A stretch of DNA of 64,000 nt from Gaiellasilicea sp963745775 (lineage in GTDB: Bacteria > Actinomycetota > Thermoleophilia > Gaiellales > Gaiellaceae), in assembly GCA_963745775.1 (NCBI GenBank), contig CAVUYY010000011.1, positions 248,001 to 312,000 on the forward strand. The letters run 5' to 3'. A program made the position numbers and the translations under genes. Below the pieces are notes generated by a model. The model was given only the letters and a program-made list of their open reading frames with translations, did not search any database and was not told the origin of the DNA. Positions 60,858 to 64,000 of this stretch are shown here, piece by piece (within the stretch, counting starts at the first letter, position 1; each line of letters starts with the position of its first letter).

Positions 60858-61192
60858 ATGGCCACTCAGTCGAGCGAAACCCAGTCCGAAAGAAACCCAG
60901 TCCAAGGACGCCCAGTCCAAGGATCTCTTCGCGCGCGTCCAGGTTCTCGGCGAGGAGGCGCTGCACAAGCTCGCGGATGTCCCCGGCGGCTCGAGGCTGG
61001 TCGAGATGGCGAACCAGTCGCGCGCCCGCCTCGACGAGATGCAGAGGCGTCTCCGCGGTCTCGACGTGCTCGAGCAGCGCGTCGAGGAGCTCGAGCAGCG
61101 GCTCGACGAAGCTGGAGACCGGCGCGACGTCGAGCAAGGCGGCGGCCGTCGCGAAGAAGCCGGCCGTCCCGCGCAAGCCTCCGGCCGAGTAG
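60858..61192 (+). CDS. Coiled-coil protein with a KP-rich tail, unknown function (frameshifted)
   Basis: About 110 residues when corrected. The N terminus has ETQSKETQSKDAQSKDLF-like repeats; a helical core follows (ARVQVLGEEALHKLADVPGG, then DEMQRRLRGLDVLEQRVEEL), then a Lys/Ala/Pro tail (KAAAVAKKPAVPRKPPAE). One extra base near 60888 and one near 61110 must be removed to keep one frame. Heptad spacing suggests a coiled coil, and the tail recalls DNA- or granule-binding proteins, but no function is assigned. Confidence 0.6.
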
Positions 61193-61196
61193 TCGA

Positions 61197-62113
61197 CTAG
61201 GCGGGCACGCGGACGCGAAGCGCGCCCGGCGCGATCTCGAAGCGCACCGGGGTCGTGCCCGGCTGCTCTCCGTCGAGCTCGATCGGAAGCGGGACGTCTG
61301 CATCGACCGTGACCGTCGAGCCGCGAAGCAGCTCGGCCTTCGGATGCGGAAGATGCTTGCCCCAGAAGGTCTTCGGCAGCGTCGTCAGGAGGTCGCGCTT
61401 CGTCAGGTCTCCGATCGTGAGCACGTCGAAGAGCCCGTCGTCCGGCTCCGCGTCCGGGCAGATCTTCATCCCGCCCCCGAACGAGCGCCCGTTGGCGACG
61501 ACGACGTCGTGCATCCGGCCGCCGCGGATCTCGTCGTCGACCGAGAGCCGCACCTCGGAGTTCTGCCAGCGCGAGAAGACGGCGAGCGTCGCAGCGAGGT
61601 AGGACACCTTGCCGCCGAGAACCTTCGTCGTCTCGTTCGCGCGTTTCGCGATCGCCCCGCTCATCCCGGCGCTCGCCACGTTGGCGAAGTAGGACTCCGC
61701 CTCGGTGCCGTCCCAGGCGCGGTAGCGGACGCGGCCGAGATCGATCGTCCTGGCGGTGCCCGTCAGGGCCACGTCGATCGCGCCGTCGAGCGCGTGTGGG
61801 ATCCCGTAGGTGCGGACGAAGTCCCAGCCCGTCCCACGTGCGATCACGGCGATCTCGACGTCCGGCAGGTCGTGGATCCCGTTCGCGACCTCGTTGACCG
61901 AGCCGTCGCCCCCGACGACGACGAGCAGCGACGCACCGCCGAGAGCGGCATCGCGCGCGAGCGTCCCGAGGTGACCTTGCCGCTCGGAGACGAAAGTGTC
62001 GCCGACGAGGCCGCGCGTCGCCGCCCGGCGAGCGAGCTCGGGCCAGCGCTTTCCCGTCGCCCCGTTCGCGGAGGCCGGGTTGACGAGGAAGACGGTGTCG
62101 CTAATGAGCGGCG
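61197..62113 (-). CDS. Diacylglycerol kinase-family lipid kinase (possible ATT start)
   Basis: About 305 residues. The nucleotide-binding loop is LLVVVGGDGSVNEVANGIHD, followed by VIARGTGWDFVRTYGIPHAL and the middle region with DVVVANGRSFGGGMKICPDA. The frame before VFLVNPASANGATGKRWPEL has no ATG, GTG or TTG after an upstream TGA. An ATT overlapping the preceding stop (about 62105) is the best placed start. Members phosphorylate lipids or sphingosine; the substrate is open. It overlaps the phosphorylase 3' end by a few bases. Confidence 0.75.
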
Positions 62114-62813
62114 GTGGCGGTGGCCAGCGCCACGCGCGTCATCCGGTCGACTGCGGCCTTCATCTCGTCGTCGGAGATCCGCTTGAACTCGCCTTCGACG
62201 ACGATGTCCGAGACGACGAGCAGGCAGCCGGCCTCGACGCCGCGAATCGCGCCCACCGTGAAGAGCGCCGCGGCCTCCATCTCGACCGCGAGCACGCCGC
62301 GCTTCGACCAACGCTCGTACTGGCCCTCGTCCGGGTTGTAGAAGAGGTCGCTGGAGACGATCGGGCCGACGTGCATCGACTGGCCGAGCCCCTTGGCCAC
62401 GTGGACGGCGCCGTGGATCAGCTCCCAGCTCGCCGTCGGGCAGTGCGGCTCGTTGCCGACGAGGTGCATCGCGGTCGAGTCGGCGGCGACGGCCGAGATC
62501 GCGACGATCATGTCGCCGAGCGCGTGATGGGGCTGGAGCCCGCCGCAGGTGCCGACGCGAAGCAGCTTCTTGACGCCGAGCTGGATCAGCTCCTCGAAGA
62601 CGATCGTCGCGCCGGGACAGCCCATGCCCGTCCCCTGGACGGAGACCGGCTTCCCTTCGTAGGTGCCCGTGTAGCCGAGAAGGCCACGCTCCGAGTTCCG
62701 CTGCTGGACGTCCTCGAGATAGGTCTCGGCGATGTACTTCGCCCGCAGCGGGTCGCCCGGTAGCAGGCACGCCTCGGCGTACTCGCCCGGCTCGGCTCGA
62801 CGTGAATCGGCAT
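62101..62813 (-). CDS. deoD: Purine-nucleoside phosphorylase, DeoD type (frameshifted)
   Basis: Cleaves purine nucleosides with phosphate; about 237 residues. The ATG at 62813 gives MPIHV; a base is missing near 62799, after which the frame reads RAEPGEYAEACLLPGDPLRA. The phosphate and sugar site is in GTGMGCPGATIVFEELIQLG, with RVGTCGGLQP and the VEMEAAALFTVGAIRG segment. The hexameric DeoD type fits the length. It is followed by the lipid kinase in the same direction. Confidence 0.86.
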
Positions 62814-62821
62814 CCGGGAGG

Positions 62822-62827
62822 AATCTA
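62822..62827 (-). promoter_or_regulatory. -10 hexamer, leaderless type, for deoD
   Basis: On the minus strand TAGATT ends 8 bases before the ATG at 62813. Confidence 0.45.
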
Positions 62828-62845
62828 TACGGCAGGATCCGGGCG

Positions 62846-63625
62846 ATGGCGCACCTCGTCGAGCCCGAGCTGGCCCAGATCCTCGAGTACTGCGCCGTGG
62901 ATCCGGTCGAGCGCGTCTTCCTCGAGGACGTCGCGCGCCGAGGGCTCGGCCGCTTCGTAGGGCTGGAGGAGGACGGCCGGCTCGTCGGGCTCTGCCATAC
63001 CGGCGCCAATGTCGTTCCCTCCGGCCGGGACTGCGGCGTGTTCGCCGGGGCCGCCGCCAAGGCCCGGGCGCGGATGCTGATCGGCGAGCAACGCGCGGTC
63101 GGCGAGCTCTGGGATGCTCTCTCCGGAAGGCTCCAGCCGCCGCGTGAGGACCGGCCGGGACAACCGGTGTACGTGACCGTGGACGCTCCCGAGCCGGGTG
63201 GCACAGGGCTACGGGCAGCCGTCGCGGCAGATCTGCCGCTGCTCGTGCCCGCCTGCGCCGCCGCCCACGAGGTCGAGCTCGGCGTCGACCCGCTCAGGCG
63301 CGACGCCGAGGGATTCCGGTGGCGCACCCGGAGCCAGATCGAGGAGGGCCGCTCGTGGGTCTGGGAGGAGGACGGCGTGATCCTCTTCAAGGCCGAGGCC
63401 TCCGCGTGGACGCCGTCGGCGGTTCAGCTCCAGCAGGTCTGGACGGATCCGGAGGCGCGCGGCAAGGGGCGGGCCTCTGCGGGGCTGCGCGACCTGCTCA
63501 CGCTGCTCCTCGAGCGGGTCCCGCGCGTCTGTCTGTTCGTGCGAGCGGAGAACGACGCGGCGATCGGGCTCTACGAGACGGTGGGAATGACGCGCGCGCT
63601 CGAGTACCGATCCGTCCTGCTGTGA
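62846..63625 (+). CDS. GNAT-family N-acetyltransferase with an N-terminal extra domain
   Basis: 259 residues from ATG 62846. The N-terminal half (residues 1-115) has RFVGLEEDGRLVGLCHTGAN, like the DUF4081 half of actinobacterial double-domain acetyltransferases. The C-terminal half has the acetyl-CoA motif VWTDPEARGKGRASAGLRDL and ends FVRAENDAAIGLYETVGMTR. The substrate is unknown. Its stop overlaps the next start by four bases. Confidence 0.85.
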   Translation: MAHLVEPELAQILEYCAVDPVERVFLEDVARRGLGRFVGLEEDGRLVGLCHTGANVVPSGRDCGVFAGAAAKARARMLIGEQRAVGELWDALSGRLQPPREDRPGQPVYVTVDAPEPGGTGLRAAVAADLPLLVPACAAAHEVELGVDPLRRDAEGFRWRTRSQIEEGRSWVWEEDGVILFKAEASAWTPSAVQLQQVWTDPEARGKGRASAGLRDLLTLLLERVPRVCLFVRAENDAAIGLYETVGMTRALEYRSVLL

Positions 63626-64000
63626 GAGAGCTCTTCGTCGCGCGGCACGCTGAGAGCGAGCTCAACCTCGAGAACGTGCTCAACGGCGATCCGGCTCTCG
63701 CGGTCGGCCTGACGGCTCGAGGCGAGGAGCAGGCGCGCGCGCTCGGCGCCGCGGTCGGGCACGGTCGACCTCGCCGCGCACACGCGGCTTCGCGAGGACC
63801 CGGGTCACGGCCGAGCTCGCGTGGCCCGAGGCGCCGCTGCTCGAGGTGCCGGAGCTCGACGAGATCCGGTTCGGGCGCTGGGAAGGGACGCGCTTCGGCG
63901 ACGGCTACGAGTGCGTGGGCGCGATCGGCAGGTCCGGAGGACGGCCTGTCCCGGCGGCGGTGAGAGCCGGGTCGAGGCCGCGCGGCGCTATGCGAGCGGC
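63622..64000 (+). CDS. Histidine phosphatase (phosphoglycerate mutase-like), truncated by the window end and frameshifted
   Basis: The GTG at 63622 gives MRELFVARHAESELNLENVL with the catalytic RHxE motif (here RHAESE). The frame breaks near 63757 and 63786, then reads TRVTAELAWPEAPLLEVPEL and DEIRFGRWEGTRFGDGYE, which is the conserved downstream part. More breaks occur near 63930 and 63950. The 3' end lies beyond the window. Family members dephosphorylate sugars or proteins; the substrate is unknown. Confidence 0.75.

Overview
The window is high-GC (roughly two-thirds G+C), densely coded and clearly bacterial. The gene content suggests a high-GC actinobacterium, probably near Thermoleophilia (Gaiella/Solirubrobacter-like). 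The pointers are the C4-zinc S14, Ku, a RipA-like NlpC/P60 protein, many acyl-CoA genes and very frequent GTG/TTG starts. The lineage is an inference from protein style, not a database result.

Positions 1-27.2 kb hold the transcription/translation core: the 3' end of rpoB, rpoC, a perfect terminator, an unrecognised secreted protein, then rpsL-rpsG-fusA-tuf and a continuous S10-spc-alpha super-operon (rpsJ to rplQ, including secY, adk, map, infA, rpmJ and rpoA) that closes with a 14-bp terminator hairpin. Genes there mostly overlap by 1-4 bases and use Shine-Dalgarno sites. S3, L22 and S17 carry long low-complexity tails.

Positions 27.2-42.2 kb are mixed housekeeping: VOC protein, NfeD-like protein, truA, HAD phosphatase, ligA, a PBP4-type carboxypeptidase, a NarL-type regulator, two divergent coiled-coil envelope proteins (3D domain and NlpC/P60), an acyl-CoA ligase, Ku, a small HTH-like protein behind a terminator-like leader, a hydrolase, a GNAT, Nif3, tRNA-Pro(CGG) and a CoA-binding protein.

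Positions 42.3-64 kb are accessory: membrane proteins, a propeller-lysyl oxidase fusion, a CaiB-type CoA-transferase divergent from a TetR regulator, cupins, a large LuxR/LAL regulator, a glutaryl-CoA-dehydrogenase-like gene divergent from an AlkB-like oxygenase, a GH3 enzyme, an acyl-CoA dehydrogenase/SDR cluster, a VanW protein, a thioesterase divergent from Sir2, a diacylglycerol-kinase-like protein, a purine nucleoside phosphorylase and a truncated histidine phosphatase.

Two themes stand out. About twenty first-in-operon genes have a TANNNT -10 hexamer ending 6-9 bases before the start codon, the signature of leaderless mRNA. Two pairs of operator-like palindromes tie lipid and repair genes to possible regulators. 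The sequence also has about 27 single-base frameshifts in conserved genes; they look like assembly errors rather than biology, so several proteins are annotated as frameshifted.
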